From positions 1 to 64,000 of the forward strand of contig JAAXZI010000161.1 of the NCBI GenBank assembly GCA_012719955.1: a stretch of 64,000 nt of DNA, in the 5' to 3' direction. Source of the DNA: Phycisphaerae bacterium. Lineage in GTDB: Bacteria > Planctomycetota > Phycisphaerae > UBA1845 > PWPN01. Shown here piece by piece: positions 7,726-15,402 of this stretch. Numbering within the stretch: the stretch's first letter is position 1; the number at the start of each line of letters is the position of its first letter. The notes under the pieces are model-generated. The model ran no database searches and was not told the origin of the DNA. It saw only the letters and a program-made list of their open reading frames with translations. A program made the translations under genes and the position numbers.

Positions 7726-8967
7726 TCATGTCGGCCAGTTCCGTGGCCCGACGCTGATAAGATAGCCCGGCCCGGTGATGGGGAAGCGCTCAAAATACTC
7801 GCGGATGCTCTCCGCCGAGACCGCGTTGACGGCGGCCATTCGCGCTTCTGCGGGGCGAGGCGCGCCGAAGTACTCGATGTCGTCGGCGATCTGCCCCAGC
7901 CGGTAGAAGGGGGTCTCGGATTCGACGGCCAGCGAGGTGCGCCGCAGATTCTTGACCCGGGCGATCTCTTTGGGCTCTACACCCTTTTCGACCAGTTCGG
8001 CGGCTTCGCGGCGCATGGCCTCCACGAGTTTTTCGCAATTCTCCGGCTCGCACAGTCCGAACAGCGTCAAGGCGCCGAAGTCGGCGTATTCGTCGCGGAA
8101 AGCGCCGGCCCGCGGGCTGAGGCCTTTCTGCATGATGTTCCAGTAGAACCGCGAGTTGACTCCGCCCAGGATGGCCGCCGCGGCTTCGGCGGTTTCGTCC
8201 AGCGGGTCGGTGCCGGCTGCCGCCGGATAGGCCAGCATGATGGCCTGCTGGTGAAAGCGATCCATGGCCCGGGCGGCCGTGCCTTCGCGCATCTGGGGCC
8301 GTACCCGCTGCCCGTTCGTCTCGCCGGCCGGCTCCCAATCCCCACAGTATCGCCGGGCCGAATCCATCACCTGGTCCGGGTCCAGGTTGCCGGCCACAAT
8401 CAGCACGAGGTTGTCGGGCGCGTACCGCCGCCGGAAATACTCATGCATCTGGTCGCGGGTCATGGCCCGGATGGTCTCTTCGTAACCGAGAATGGGCCAG
8501 GCCAGGTCACTGTCCGCGCACAGGTGCTCATACAGGATGTCGTAAGCGGTCGAAGCGAGATCGTCTCTGGACATGGCGATCTCTTCGAGGACGACGTTTT
8601 TTTCCGTCTCGAACTCATCCGGCGGCAGCGTGGAGCGCATCATGTCCGCCAGCAGCTCAAGCTGACGGTCGAAGTCCTCCGGACGCACCCAGCCGTAGTA
8701 GAAGGTTCGGTCCCGGCTGGTGAAGGCGTTGTACTGGGCCCCCATCTGATCGAATTCGATGTTGATCTGGATGGAGGTCCGCTTGCGGGTGCCCTTGAAA
8801 CACATGTGCTCCAGGAAGTGCGAGACCCCGGCCAGTTGCCGGCTATCGTCGCGCGCTCCGGTCCGCGCCAGGAACCCGCAGGCCGCCGACTGGACGTGAG
8901 GCATGACCTCGATGACCACCCGCAGGCCATTCGGCAGCTTCTCTTGCACGAATATGGTTTGAGACAT
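7726..8967 (-). CDS. M16 family zinc peptidase (catalytic partner)
   Basis: 413 aa from the chosen start. The track starts at 9039, but ATG 8967 follows GAGG at good spacing and begins exactly where M16 similarity starts (FVQEKLPNGLRVVIE). The zinc motif HFLEH (HxxEH) is at about residues 47-51, and EEIAMSRDD downstream supplies the expected third-ligand glutamate region. The middle and C-terminal halves have the typical inactive-lobe pattern (AYPAA, GGVNSRFYWNIM, GLSPRAGAF). Length and layout fit M16B peptidases such as PqqF/processing-peptidase relatives. The gene follows a second, motif-less M16 gene, so the two probably form a heterodimer. Confidence 0.9.
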   Translation of the reverse strand: MSQTIFVQEKLPNGLRVVIEVMPHVQSAACGFLARTGARDDSRQLAGVSHFLEHMCFKGTRKRTSIQINIEFDQMGAQYNAFTSRDRTFYYGWVRPEDFDRQLELLADMMRSTLPPDEFETEKNVVLEEIAMSRDDLASTAYDILYEHLCADSDLAWPILGYEETIRAMTRDQMHEYFRRRYAPDNLVLIVAGNLDPDQVMDSARRYCGDWEPAGETNGQRVRPQMREGTAARAMDRFHQQAIMLAYPAAAGTDPLDETAEAAAAILGGVNSRFYWNIMQKGLSPRAGAFRDEYADFGALTLFGLCEPENCEKLVEAMRREAAELVEKGVEPKEIARVKNLRRTSLAVESETPFYRLGQIADDIEYFGAPRPAEARMAAVNAVSAESIREYFERFPITGPGYLISVGPRNWPT

Positions 8968-8985
8968 TCCTGAGTCCTCGACGAC

Positions 8986-9064
8986 AGATGGAGAGGAGCG
9001 GAGACGGAGCCATGGAGAGAATGAGCCCCGTCTCTCCATCTTTCCTCCTCTATCCTTCCATCTT
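8986..9064. repeat. Purine/pyrimidine inverted repeat between two M16 genes
   Basis: The left half is purine-rich (AGATGGAGAGGAG, GGAGACGGAG) and the right half is its pyrimidine-rich imperfect complement (CCGTCTCTCC, TCCATCT). Folding would give a long imperfect hairpin inside the intergenic part of the M16 operon. It might act as a processing or attenuation site, but resembles the other low-complexity elements of the window. Confidence 0.6.
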
Positions 9065-9084
9065 TCACTTCCCGCTCGCCTGCT

Positions 9085-10338
9085 TCACAACGCGTCCGAC
9101 TTCTCCGGCGTCGGCCCCAGCGTGACCACGCTCAGCCGGTCGCGCGGATGGCCGGCCAGGTAGTCGCAGATGCGCTGGATCGTGACCGCCTGCACGCGCG
9201 CCATCTTTTCTTCAGTCGGAATGGGACGGCCGTGATAGAAGAGATCTTCGGTTAACTCGACGGCCCGCGCCCGCGTGATGTCCCCGCGGGTCTGGTTCCG
9301 AATCACGATTCCGGCGATGGCCCGCTCAACCTCTTCAGTGGTCAGATCCTCGGAGAGTCGGTCGATTTCGCGCAGGAGCGTCGTGTAGGTCTTCTCCAGG
9401 TTCTGCGGCGTGGTGGAGGCCCCCAGGTGAAACATTCCGCTGCGCCGCGATTGATCGCTCCATGCGCCCACCCAATACACCAGCCCCTGCTTCTCCCGCA
9501 CCTCGGTAAACAGCCGGGCGCCCATGCCGCCGGCCAGCAGGCCCACGATGACCTGGGCAGTGGGAAAATCCTCGTCCTGGGCCGCCGGGCCGGGGAAGCA
9601 GATGGCGATCTGTTCCTGTTCGAGGTCTTTCTCATGATGGGAGCGGGCCGCATTGAACTGGAAACCCAGTCCATCGAGGTCCGGCTCGCCCCGCCGGAAG
9701 CCCTCGAATTCCCGCTCGAACAGGTCGGCCACCGCAGCCGGCTCCACCGCCCCGGCCACCGCCACCTGCATGCGCGCGGCGCAAAAATATCGCTGCCAGT
9801 GGTCCAGGATCTGCTCCCGCCCGATCCGCTCCAGCGTTTCCTCCTCGCCCAGCGGGTGACGGCCCAGCGGTTCCCCGTAGGCCTGACGGTGGAGCAGCTT
9901 CTTGGCCAGCTCCTGGGGGTCATCTTCCAGCGCGGCCAGCGTCTGGCTGGTCAACTCCACCGCTACCGCGCAATCCTCGGGCGGAAAGCTGGGCGTCCGG
10001 ATCATTTCCGCATGCAGAGCCACTGCCCGTTCCAGGAACTCCGGCAGGCACAGACACGAGAACCCGAACCGCTCGCGCCCCGCGTACGAGGAGTGCGTGG
10101 CCCCGATGGCGTCAAAGGCATCGTTCAGCGCCCGCCCGTCGCGTTTGGCCGTGCCCTTGACGATGGCCTCGTCGAGCACGTGGGCTACGCCGAGGTACTC
10201 CGGACGCTCGAAGGCATATCCGGCCAGTATGCGAATCTCGACCGCGACCACCGGCCGGCCGGCCAGAGGCAGCACCGCCAGCTCGATCCCGCAGTCCAGA
10301 CGCTTGTGCTCAATGTTTTCCGTCACGCCTGCTCCCAT
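9085..10338 (-). CDS. M16 family peptidase-like protein lacking the zinc motif
   Basis: 417 aa. The N-terminal lobe aligns with M16 peptidases (LDCGIELAVLPLAGRPVVAVEIRILAG), but where HxxEH is expected the sequence reads HVLDE: the catalytic Glu is Asp and the second His is Glu. The C-terminal lobe is well preserved (GMGARLFTEVREKQGLVYWVGAW). Such pairs are known in M16B enzymes, where one subunit is catalytic and the other supplies the closing lobe. It lies 20 bases after the phosphomannomutase gene and before the catalytic M16 gene. It is probably a non-catalytic partner. Confidence 0.85.
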   Translation of the reverse strand: MGAGVTENIEHKRLDCGIELAVLPLAGRPVVAVEIRILAGYAFERPEYLGVAHVLDEAIVKGTAKRDGRALNDAFDAIGATHSSYAGRERFGFSCLCLPEFLERAVALHAEMIRTPSFPPEDCAVAVELTSQTLAALEDDPQELAKKLLHRQAYGEPLGRHPLGEEETLERIGREQILDHWQRYFCAARMQVAVAGAVEPAAVADLFEREFEGFRRGEPDLDGLGFQFNAARSHHEKDLEQEQIAICFPGPAAQDEDFPTAQVIVGLLAGGMGARLFTEVREKQGLVYWVGAWSDQSRRSGMFHLGASTTPQNLEKTYTTLLREIDRLSEDLTTEEVERAIAGIVIRNQTRGDITRARAVELTEDLFYHGRPIPTEEKMARVQAVTIQRICDYLAGHPRDRLSVVTLGPTPEKSDAL

Positions 10339-10358
10339 TGGCTCAAACTTCGGTCAGT

Positions 10359-11966
10359 TCAAGCTGGTGTCCCCATCAGCGGAAAGAGTTCGTTGAGCTT
10401 CCCTTTCAACATCTCTTCATCACGGGCTTCCACGTTCAACCGCAGGAAGGGTTCGGTGTTCGACGGACGCACATTGAACCACCAGTCCGCGTACTGCACC
10501 GTGATGCCATCCAGGTAATCGATCTCCCCGTCGCTGTACCGATCGGCCAGGCGCTGGATGGTGCCTGTTTTGTCCTCGTTATGGAAGCTGCGCTCGCCGG
10601 AATGTGCATATCGCCGCAACGGCTCGATGAGCTCGTGCAGGGGCTGTCCCGACTCGATCAGCAGGTTGACCACCTGGGCGAAGGTGATCATGCCCGAGTC
10701 GCAGAACCCATTGTCGCGGTAGTAATAGTGGCCGCTGAGCTCGCCGCCGAAGACGGCCTTGGCGTCCATCATCGTTTTCTTGATCATGGCATGACCGGCC
10801 CGCTCCCGACGCGGCAGCCCACCGGCCTTGCGGATTTCCTCCGGCACCACGCGCGACGAACGCAGGTCGTACACGACGGCCGAGCCGGGCGACTTCTTCA
10901 GGAAGTAGCCCGCCAGGAGCGCGGTCATCAGGTCCGCCGGGATGATCCGTCCCTCGCAATCCACGAAGATGGTCCGATCGGCATCGCCATCGAAGCAGAC
11001 CCCGAAGGCCGCCCGGGTCCGCTTCATCCGGTCGCAAAGCTGGGAAAGGTTGGCCGGTACCAGAGGGTTCGGCTCGTGCCGGAAATCCCCGTTGTGCTCA
11101 AAGTTGAGCCGGGTCACCTCCAGCCATTCCACATCCCCAAACAGCACGGGAAACCACCTGCCGGCCATGCCGTTGGATGCGTCCACGACCACTTTCATGG
11201 GCCGGTCGGAGTTGTACCCGCCGGGCGAAGTGGTCAGGAATTGCCGGACGAACTGCTTGTACGGCCCGGACAGGTCGCGCTGTTCCAGGCCGGCCATCTG
11301 TGGTGTGGTATGGCGGATGGTGTTGATGGCCGCCTTGCTGATCTTGTTCAACCCGGTGTCCGCGCTGACGGGCTTGCCCTTCTCCCCGCAGATCTTGAAC
11401 CCATTGTAGGTGCCGGGGTTATGACTGGCCGTGACCTGTACCCCGCCGCAGCAGGTGATGTGGTTGACCGCGAAGTAGAGCTGCGGCGTGTCCACCATGC
11501 CGATGTCAATGACCGGCGAGCCGCCCGAGCGTAGACCCTCGATGACCGCAGCCGCCAGGGCCGGGCTGCTCTTGCGCATGTCCCGTCCCACCACCACCGC
11601 TGACTTTTCCGTCCGGCTCCGCTCGTAACCGCGGAGCTCGGAACGCAGGAAGTTGGCCGTGGCCTGACCAATCCGCCAGGCCAGCTCCTCGTCCAGAGGT
11701 TGTGGATAAACGCCCCGAATGTCGTAGGCCTTAAAAATTGAAGCTATACGTTCTCGCTTATTTTTTTCCTCTTCTGCTGCTTTCCGGTCGATTCCCGGCA
11801 TGACCAGGCCGCCGATCTTGTTCTCGTCGTCATTGAACTGGCAGCCCTTGCACTTGGGGTAGTTTGCCCGTCGACGTCCCAGGCAGACGGCGTTGGAGAG
11901 CTTAATGCGTTCTTCGCCGGGGCAGAAACGGTAATAGTCTTGTTGGTTCGGGGTCGCCATGGGCAC
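10359..11966 (-). CDS. Phosphomannomutase/phosphoglucomutase
   Basis: 535 aa. All four alpha-D-phosphohexomutase motifs are present: the phosphoserine loop TASHNPGTYNG, the metal loop DGDADRT, the sugar-binding loop GELSGHYYY, and the phosphate-binding loop RPSNTEP near the C-terminus. The enzyme interconverts hexose-1- and hexose-6-phosphates for polysaccharide precursors. The roughly 80-residue N-terminal extension is unusual and carries four cysteines (FCPGEE, AVCLG, KCKGC), possibly a small metal site. GTG 11966 has GGAAG six bases upstream; an ATG at 11960 is the alternative. First gene of the minus-strand run. Confidence 0.92.
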   Translation of the reverse strand: MPMATPNQQDYYRFCPGEERIKLSNAVCLGRRRANYPKCKGCQFNDDENKIGGLVMPGIDRKAAEEEKNKRERIASIFKAYDIRGVYPQPLDEELAWRIGQATANFLRSELRGYERSRTEKSAVVVGRDMRKSSPALAAAVIEGLRSGGSPVIDIGMVDTPQLYFAVNHITCCGGVQVTASHNPGTYNGFKICGEKGKPVSADTGLNKISKAAINTIRHTTPQMAGLEQRDLSGPYKQFVRQFLTTSPGGYNSDRPMKVVVDASNGMAGRWFPVLFGDVEWLEVTRLNFEHNGDFRHEPNPLVPANLSQLCDRMKRTRAAFGVCFDGDADRTIFVDCEGRIIPADLMTALLAGYFLKKSPGSAVVYDLRSSRVVPEEIRKAGGLPRRERAGHAMIKKTMMDAKAVFGGELSGHYYYRDNGFCDSGMITFAQVVNLLIESGQPLHELIEPLRRYAHSGERSFHNEDKTGTIQRLADRYSDGEIDYLDGITVQYADWWFNVRPSNTEPFLRLNVEARDEEMLKGKLNELFPLMGTPA

Positions 11967-12110
11967 GGTACGCTTCCTTTAGCCGAAGGCTCTTGCGTGA
12001 ACGACCTATCATAGCCGAATTGGCGACTCTTCGCACGGCCGTCAAGCCGGGGTTTACCTGTGCTTCAGGATTCCCGGCCGTCAGATTCCGGGGGGGCGGG
12101 GCTTTGCCGT

Positions 12111-12138
12111 TTGACACGATTCACCTCATCCATACAAT
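12111..12138 (+). promoter_or_regulatory. Sigma70-type promoter for the TolC-like gene
   Basis: TTGACA at 12111-12116 and TACAAT at 12133-12138, separated by 16 bases, in the divergent gap between the phosphomannomutase and TolC-type genes. The start codon lies about 85 bases downstream. Confidence 0.65.
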
Positions 12139-12224
12139 GGCCTCGGCTGTTTGCCGCAGGGAGGCGCGCAAATAGGATCCACTGCGCTCCATCTGGCCAT
12201 CGTCTAGCCCCGAGGGAACCTCCA

Positions 12225-14117
12225 ATGCCCACGCATGGGTGGTCTTGCTTTACGATTCGACAACTTGTGCTGAGTGGCTTACTGATGGCCCTGGGTTGCC
12301 GGACGACCTCTTCTGACGTCGAGTCGGTTACCGTCAGCCCTGATCCGGCCGGTCGCGCCAAGGTGATTGCGGCTCGCCGGCTGGCCCAGGAGGCCGCCGC
12401 CGCGGATGAGCCCAACCCGGCGGCGCCCGACCGGGTGCCGGTTCGTCCGATGGGGCCGCCCGCGACCACCCAGCCTGTCAGCCAGCCCACGCCCGACCAG
12501 ATCGAAGAAGAAGTCCCCGATCCGGTGGACGAGCTCAAACGGATCGACGCCCTTCTCAGTCGAACCGACCTGAGCCTTCCGGATCGGCGCTCGCTGGAGC
12601 GTCTCCGCACTCGTGTGGCCGCCACGCAGCGCGAAAACGCGGTCCGGCTCAGCTTGGGGGATGCCGTTCGCCGGGCACTGCAGAACAACTACTCCATTCA
12701 GGTACAGTCCTATAACCCTGCGATCGATGCCACGCAGATTGTCGAGGCCGAAGCCCGGTTTGACGAAGTCTTCTTCACCAGCTTCAACTACAACCGTCAG
12801 GATCGGCCGACCAGTTCGCAGCTTCAGGGTACGCAGTCGGATACCCGCGTGTTCAACGGTGGAATTCGCAAGCTGCTCTCGACCGGCACGCTGGTTCAAG
12901 CCAGCTACGCGTTAACCCGCACCAAGACCAACCTGAGCTATCAGACGCTCAACCCGGCCTATTTCAACCAGTTCATTGTGGAGTTCCAGCAGCCGCTCCT
13001 GCGGGGGTTCGGGCTTGACTTCAACCGTTCTCAAATCGAAATCAACCGGCTGAACCGCCGCATCAGCCTCGCCCGCCTGGAGCGGGAGATTCGCGAAACG
13101 CTCTTCAACGTGGAGCGGGCCTATTGGCGGCTGCTCCAGGCCCGCCGGTCCATCACCGTGCAGGCCCGATTGCTGGAAGAGCTCCAGAGCATTCTGGCCG
13201 CGCTGGAAGCGCGCCGCGACTACGACGTGTATCCCATTCTGCTCAACCAGACCAGCAGCCGGATCCAGCTTCAGGAGGCCCAGTTCATCCAGGCCGTCAA
13301 CAACATGCGTTCGGCCGAGGTTTTCCTGAAAGGCCTGCTGAACGATCCGACCCTCAACCAGGCGGTGGACGTGGACATCATCCCGACCGATACGCCCAGC
13401 CTCGAACCGATCATGCTCGATCAGTTGGGTGAGCTTTCCGCCGCCCTGACCCACCGCGCCGAGTTGCACGAGGCCCGGCTGGCCATTGAGCAGGCCCAGA
13501 TCGCCATCGGGGTGGCCAAGAACCAGGCCCTGCCCCGGCTCGACCTGCTGTTCCGGTACATCGTGGACGGCTTGGGCGGCAACCCCAGTTCCGCCTTCAG
13601 CCAGATGAGCAACAACGACTTTAACGAGTACGTAGTAGGCCTGGAATTTGAGTGGCCGATCGGCAACCGCGGCCCCGAGGCCGCTATCCGCCGGGCCCGG
13701 CTGCAGCAGGCCCAGGCCATCGCCGCGCATCGCGCCCAGATCGAGCTGGTCATCACCGAGGTCAAGCAGATACTCCTCGATCTTCAGAGCACTTTCGAGC
13801 AGGTGGGGCCCAACTTCCGGGCCGCCCGGGCGGCATTCGATCAGCTCCGGGCCACCCGGGCCAAGATCGAGCGGCGCGATCCGGCCAACTTGAATGTCGA
13901 ACTGACCGCCAACCAGGATCTGGCCAGCGCCCGCCTGGGATTGCTGGACGCCCTGGTCAGCTACAACATCAACATCATCGATCTGGAGCGCCGCAAAGGT
14001 ACGCTGTTGCGTTACAACAACGTGGTCATCTGCGGGGCCGAAGACGAGGCCGCCCAGAAGCCCTACCGTCCCAGCAGCAGCGGCTGGGGCCAGAATGTCG
14101 GCATGACGGCTGAGTAG
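12225..14117 (+). CDS. TolC family outer-membrane efflux lipoprotein
   Basis: 630 aa from ATG 12225 (GAGGGAA upstream); the track start at 12060 adds a non-coding-like extension that overlaps the promoter. The N-terminus is hydrophobic and ends LMALGC, a probable lipobox. A linker with ATTQPVSQPT follows. From about residue 145 there are two repeats of long helices and beta strands typical of outer membrane efflux proteins: SLGDAVRRALQNN, FNVERAYWRLLQAR, LNQAVDVDIIP, then ALTHRAELHEARLAIEQAQ, PRLDLLFRY, FEWPIGNRGPEAAIRRA. It is larger than E. coli TolC, because of the linker. It could work with the MacAB-type operon at 59-63 kb, which has no outer-membrane component of its own. Confidence 0.85.
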   Translation: MPTHGWSCFTIRQLVLSGLLMALGCRTTSSDVESVTVSPDPAGRAKVIAARRLAQEAAAADEPNPAAPDRVPVRPMGPPATTQPVSQPTPDQIEEEVPDPVDELKRIDALLSRTDLSLPDRRSLERLRTRVAATQRENAVRLSLGDAVRRALQNNYSIQVQSYNPAIDATQIVEAEARFDEVFFTSFNYNRQDRPTSSQLQGTQSDTRVFNGGIRKLLSTGTLVQASYALTRTKTNLSYQTLNPAYFNQFIVEFQQPLLRGFGLDFNRSQIEINRLNRRISLARLEREIRETLFNVERAYWRLLQARRSITVQARLLEELQSILAALEARRDYDVYPILLNQTSSRIQLQEAQFIQAVNNMRSAEVFLKGLLNDPTLNQAVDVDIIPTDTPSLEPIMLDQLGELSAALTHRAELHEARLAIEQAQIAIGVAKNQALPRLDLLFRYIVDGLGGNPSSAFSQMSNNDFNEYVVGLEFEWPIGNRGPEAAIRRARLQQAQAIAAHRAQIELVITEVKQILLDLQSTFEQVGPNFRAARAAFDQLRATRAKIERRDPANLNVELTANQDLASARLGLLDALVSYNINIIDLERRKGTLLRYNNVVICGAEDEAAQKPYRPSSSGWGQNVGMTAE

Positions 14118-14129
14118 GCGGTGGCACAC

Positions 14130-14135
14130 TATAAT
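14130..14135 (+). promoter_or_regulatory. TATAAT box directly before the radical SAM start codon
   Basis: A perfect TATAAT ends five bases before ATG 14141. No purine-rich ribosome site lies between, so transcription may begin at or beside the A of the ATG (leaderless mRNA). No good -35 box is visible. Confidence 0.4.
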
Positions 14136-14140
14136 CCCCT

Positions 14141-15019
14141 ATGCCTGTGGAGCCGAACAAACCGTCATTGAGATCCTTCTTCGCCAACCATTCCCGGAGC
14201 TGGAGAGACAATCTTTATGTCTACCCGGTGATCAGCCGCCGGGCCGGGGGGGTGTCCATCGGGATCAATCTGAATCCCGACAAGGCCTGTAACTTCGACT
14301 GCGTCTATTGCCAGGTGGATCGGACCATTCCGCCGACGGTCCGCACCGTCAAGCTGGATGTGCTTCGCGAGGAGCTGGAACGGACCATGGCCGCGGTGGT
14401 CGGCGGCGAGTTGTTCCAGGGGCCGCAGTTCGCCAGCGTCCCTGCCTCCAACCGGCGGCTCAACGATATCGCCTTCTCCGGCGACGGCGAGCCGACCGCC
14501 TCGCCGGTGTTCCTGGAGGCGGTCCAGGTGGCGGCCGACGCGCGTCGCCGTTTTGAGCTTGACGAGCTGAAGCTGGTCGTGATTACGGACGCCGCGTGGC
14601 TGCACCGGCCCCGTGTGCGCGAGGCCCTCACGATCCTGGACGCTAACAACGGCGAAATCTGGGCCAAGCTCGATGCCGGTACGGAAGAACGCTTTCGTCT
14701 GATCAACCGGCCCAACTGCTCGCTGCAACGGATCCTCGACAACATCCTGGATGCCGCCCGTATCCGTCCGATCGTCATTCAATCGCTGTGGATGAACGTC
14801 CACGGCGCGCCGCCGCCGGACGCGGAAGTGGACGCCTTTGCCCATCGTCTGCGCGAGATCCTGGTCGCCGGCGGCAAGATCAAGCTCCTGCAGATTTACA
14901 CCATCGCCCGGCGAACCACGGAGCCCTGGGTTACTCCGCTGGACGATCCCGCGCTGGCCCGCATCGCCGAGCGCGTCCGATCCATCGTGGACGTGCCCCT
15001 CGCCATCTACGGCACGTAA
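14141..15019 (+). CDS. Radical SAM protein of unknown substrate
   Basis: 292 aa. Near residue 47 the sequence CNFDCVYCQVD supplies the CxxxCxxC motif that binds the [4Fe-4S] cluster and SAM. SGDGEPT near residue 110 is the glycine-rich SAM contact, and later strands (LKLVVITDA, EIWAKLDAGTEE) fit the partial TIM barrel. There is no extra C-terminal Cys cluster, so no SPASM domain. The nearest family I recall is the short stand-alone radical SAM group with a CNFDCxYCQVDR signature. The role is unknown. It begins 24 bases after the TolC-type gene and may be leaderless. Confidence 0.85.
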   Translation: MPVEPNKPSLRSFFANHSRSWRDNLYVYPVISRRAGGVSIGINLNPDKACNFDCVYCQVDRTIPPTVRTVKLDVLREELERTMAAVVGGELFQGPQFASVPASNRRLNDIAFSGDGEPTASPVFLEAVQVAADARRRFELDELKLVVITDAAWLHRPRVREALTILDANNGEIWAKLDAGTEERFRLINRPNCSLQRILDNILDAARIRPIVIQSLWMNVHGAPPPDAEVDAFAHRLREILVAGGKIKLLQIYTIARRTTEPWVTPLDDPALARIAERVRSIVDVPLAIYGT

Positions 15020-15091
15020 TCAGTACGGTCCGTGCGCCGCGGCCGGGAGCGGCACGGAGCCCCCATGACGCCCTGAACGAGAACCCCTGCG

Positions 15092-15230
15092 CATTCGGTT
15101 TGCGTTGCAGACCCGGGTGGGTTTCCGTCTGGTTGTTGGTAACCCCGCTACGGATTTCGCCCGGATCTTCGCGCCCCCCCTCTGAAGAGGCGGGGCACCC
15201 AACCACAGGATTCATTTGGAATCCTTATCA
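15092..15230. repeat. Dispersed intergenic repeat, family B, copy 1
   Basis: About 139 bases that align end to end with 63508-63644 and with the split copy at 43817-44163. Shared blocks include CGGTTT, GGTTGTTGG, ATCTTCGCGC, a hairpin CCTCTGAAGAGG, GGGGC(A/G)CCCAAC and GATTCAT. Minus-strand translations of all copies share a peptide with PTT and NGNR/NANR, but frames are broken differently, so they are not considered genes. Confidence 0.85.
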
Positions 15231-15278
15231 AACAGAGGCCGAGCCGGCCGGACCGCCGTTTCTGAATCGTGTCCCCGT

Positions 15279-15306
15279 TTTGTCGCAACGCCGTCCCGCG
15301 TATGAT
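15279..15306 (+). promoter_or_regulatory. Candidate promoter for the FAD oxidoreductase
   Basis: TATGAT at 15301-15306 preceded by TTTGTC at 15279-15284 with a 16-base spacer. The -10 is good and the -35 weak. The next start codon is about 97 bases downstream. Confidence 0.35.
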
Positions 15307-15402
15307 AGCCCCCAGCCGGCAGTTGGCGCGCGGATCCGTTCTTGTGCCTCTTGGGGCGGGAAGCTTTTCCCGCCATGCGATATCAGATCGGGAGGTGAAC
15401 CG

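Noticed and set aside
7612-8973. 453-aa plus-strand ORF opposite the M16 gene
   Set aside because: Shadow of the M16 peptidase; no recognisable motif.
12912-14129. 405-aa minus-strand ORF opposite the TolC-type gene
   Set aside because: A shadow frame of a well-supported coding gene; composition follows from GC-rich third positions and no known motif is seen.
15020-15202. Small minus-strand ORFs in the family B repeats
   Set aside because: Their similar peptides are explained by the DNA repeat; frames differ between copies and no ribosome sites are seen.
14788-15402. N-terminal extension of the FAD oxidoreductase frame
   Set aside because: It overlaps the radical SAM gene and a family B repeat, while ATG 15403 has an ideal ribosome site.
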